DNA from: Variovorax sp. JS1663
GTDB lineage: Bacteria; Pseudomonadota; Gammaproteobacteria; Burkholderiales; Burkholderiaceae_C
Direction of reading: 5' to 3'
NCBI RefSeq assembly: GCF_002157355.1
Contig: NZ_LYMK01000046.1
Coordinates: 1 to 53,884 of the forward strand
Length of the DNA: 53,884 bases
Shown piece after piece: positions 52,547-53,884 of this stretch; position 1 is the stretch's first letter; every line of letters begins with the position of its first letter. The translations under genes and the position numbers were made by a program. Below the pieces are notes generated by a model that ran no database searches, was not told the origin of the DNA, and saw nothing but the letters and a program-made list of their open reading frames with translations.

Positions 52547-52563
52547 GAAGGGAGTGTCCCTTC
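52547..52563 (+). promoter_or_regulatory. 7-bp hairpin in the adhesin leader
   Basis: GAAGGGA (52547-52553), GTG, TCCCTTC (52557-52563) is a perfect stem with a three-base loop, 28 bases before the adhesin ATG and just upstream of its SD (AAAAGGA). It may be an operator or an mRNA structure affecting translation. Confidence 0.45.
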
Positions 52564-52591
52564 CTCATCGCCACAAAAGGACATCGACAGC

Positions 52592-53884
52592 ATGAATAAG
52601 TCATACCGCACCGTATGGAACGAGGCCCTTGGTGCATGGGTTGCCGCTTCGGAGATCACGAAGGCGAGGGGGAAGGGGAGCCGGTCGGCGAAGCTGGCTG
52701 TGGCGGCTGTCACGGTGTGTGTGGCGATGGGTGGCGTGCCTGACGCGTTTGCCCAGCAGCTCGGGAGTGGCCAGGCCGCCAACGATCTCAACTCGACAGC
52801 GATCTCACCTGACAAGTGCTTCGCGCCGGCGCGGGCTGGTCAATTCGCCGTTGCCGTGGGGTGCGACGTAAAGGCCAACATGGGTACCTCTTGGGTGGTG
52901 GATATCGGCCGCGGCCCGGAAGACGTTGTTGGCACGGGCAAGGCCAATTTTGCCTTTGGACTTGGAACTGCTGTGGCCACTGGGGCGGGGGCTACCAACA
53001 TCGTGATTGGCAACAACGCTTCGGCGACGGCGTCGTCGACGCAGCCGCTCACCACCGGCGACCAGATCGCGATCGGGAGTAACGTGCGCGTCATAGGACA
53101 GGACTCGACTGCCCTTGGTTCGGACTTGAGGGTGTTTTCCGGCACCTCTATTGCCATTGGTAATAACAGTGGTGGCATCCTGGATGACAAGTCTGGCGGC
53201 TCGATCGCGATCGGTGTGAGTTCTTTGGTCAACAACAACTCGGACAACGCAGCCGTGTTCGGTTTCCGCGCAAAGATCAGCTTTGCCAAGTCCTCAACGG
53301 CGATTGGTTCTTCTGCGAGTGTTGTCGGGATCGACGACCTTAATAGTGCGGCCTTTGGCACGGCTGTTGGCTCGGGCGCCAGTGTCACCGCCCAAAATAG
53401 CACGGCTGTTGGCGCATTCTCCAGGGTCGACGTCCAAAATGGCACGGCGCTTGGGCTTGGGGCTAGCGTCACCACGGCCGACAGCGTGGCGCTGGGCGCG
53501 AATACGACGACCTCGGCGGCGGTGGCTACCGCGAACGGGACGATTGCCGGGGTCCCCTATACCTATGCGGGCGGTACGCCGGCAGGCGTTGTCAGCGTGG
53601 GCAACGCAACCGTACGGCGCCAGATCACCAACCTGGCTGCTGGCCAGGTGAGCAAGCTGAGCACCGATGGCATCAACGGCAGCCAGTTGTTTGCGGTCCA
53701 GGAGTACATCCAGGATGGGGTGATCAAGTATGACGTCAACGGCGGTGTGATCGACAACAAGAACGTCACGCTGGCCGGCACTGGCGGCACCAAGATCACC
53801 AACGTGGCGCCCGGCACCCTGAGCACCACCAGCACCGATGCGGTCAACGGCAGCCAGCTGGACGCCACCAACACCAACGTGACC
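52592..53884 (+). CDS. Trimeric autotransporter adhesin (YadA-like), N-terminal part
   Basis: The 431 codons visible run off the window end. The N-terminus is an extended signal peptide region (MNKSYRTVWNEALGAWVAA) followed by a hydrophobic core ending VPDAFAQ. The passenger has YadA-head repeats such as AIAIGNNS-type SIAIGNNSGG, DSTALGSDLRV, NSTAVGAFSRV, NGTALGLGASV and DSVALGANTTT. A neck/stalk part follows (VGNATVRRQITNLAAG, STDGINGSQLFAVQ, STDAVNGSQLDATN). It forms surface trimers that bind host or abiotic surfaces. The membrane anchor lies beyond the window. AAAAGGA precedes the ATG at 52592. It is divergent from the regulator-FecR-kinase operon. Confidence 0.93.
   Translation, partial: MNKSYRTVWNEALGAWVAASEITKARGKGSRSAKLAVAAVTVCVAMGGVPDAFAQQLGSGQAANDLNSTAISPDKCFAPARAGQFAVAVGCDVKANMGTSWVVDIGRGPEDVVGTGKANFAFGLGTAVATGAGATNIVIGNNASATASSTQPLTTGDQIAIGSNVRVIGQDSTALGSDLRVFSGTSIAIGNNSGGILDDKSGGSIAIGVSSLVNNNSDNAAVFGFRAKISFAKSSTAIGSSASVVGIDDLNSAAFGTAVGSGASVTAQNSTAVGAFSRVDVQNGTALGLGASVTTADSVALGANTTTSAAVATANGTIAGVPYTYAGGTPAGVVSVGNATVRRQITNLAAGQVSKLSTDGINGSQLFAVQEYIQDGVIKYDVNGGVIDNKNVTLAGTGGTKITNVAPGTLSTTSTDAVNGSQLDATNTNVT

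Noticed and set aside
1..53884. CRISPR arrays, tRNA or rRNA genes, prophage or integrase genes
   Set aside because: I looked for regular direct repeats with spacers, tRNA-like cloverleaf ends and integrase motifs and saw none.

Overview
The window is high-GC DNA (roughly 70% by eye), densely packed, with strong third-position G/C bias that creates very long open frames on the wrong strand. Protein families, operon order and REP-like palindromes around a CCTCTCCC-AGA-GGGAGAGG core fit a betaproteobacterium of the order Burkholderiales, most likely Comamonadaceae and Variovorax-like. This taxonomic call is an inference; no rRNA or tRNA gene is present to confirm it.

Region by region: (1) 1-2290 is a decayed accessory zone: the end of an unknown protein, a frameshifted CdiA/haemagglutinin (DUF637-type) fragment, small hydrophobic remnants, an intact VOC/glyoxalase gene on the minus strand and an internally deleted LysE/RhtB exporter. 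(2) 2295-35483 is one long plus-strand type VI secretion (T6SS) block: tssK, tssL (with OmpA domain), tssM, tagF, a PpkA-like kinase, an MltA-type lytic transglycosylase, a sigma-like protein, a membrane protein, a secreted caspase-like protein, a divergent Hcp-like protein, tagJ, tssE, tssF, tssG, tssH, a probable effector, a TPR-methyltransferase, vgrG, a DUF2169/pentapeptide protein, a second pentapeptide protein, DUF3540 and a DUF4150 PAAR-like tip. (3) 35492-36100 is a minus-strand lipoprotein. (4) tagH (FHA) and pppA (PP2C) follow on plus. (5) hcp, tssC, tssB and tssA form a minus-strand operon read from tssA to hcp, ending at a good terminator (38577-38614). (6) tssJ (plus) faces two minus-strand genes for a second, short TssL-like protein and a TssM-like protein that has lost its Walker A lysine. 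(7) 45822-52271 is a signalling cluster: a NarL-type regulator, an OmpR-like regulator without the phospho-acceptor aspartate, and a minus-strand operon of OmpR-type regulator, FecR/LysM protein and CHASE2 histidine kinase. (8) The window ends inside a trimeric autotransporter adhesin.

All core T6SS parts are present: TssJLM membrane complex, TssKEFG baseplate with TssA, TssBC sheath, Hcp, VgrG, PAAR-like tip and TssH. Threonine-phosphorylation control (PpkA-PppA-TagH-TagF) is also encoded. The least familiar parts are the MltA / sigma-like / membrane protein / caspase-like block placed between the kinase and tagJ, the degenerate TssL/TssM pair, and the candidate effector at 25305-26399 with a Cys-His pair spaced as in CNF1-type deamidases. 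Several gaps inside the T6SS block carry REP-like hairpins, one of which overlaps the ribosome binding site of tssF, and one gap holds a 613-bp element with 157-bp inverted arms.
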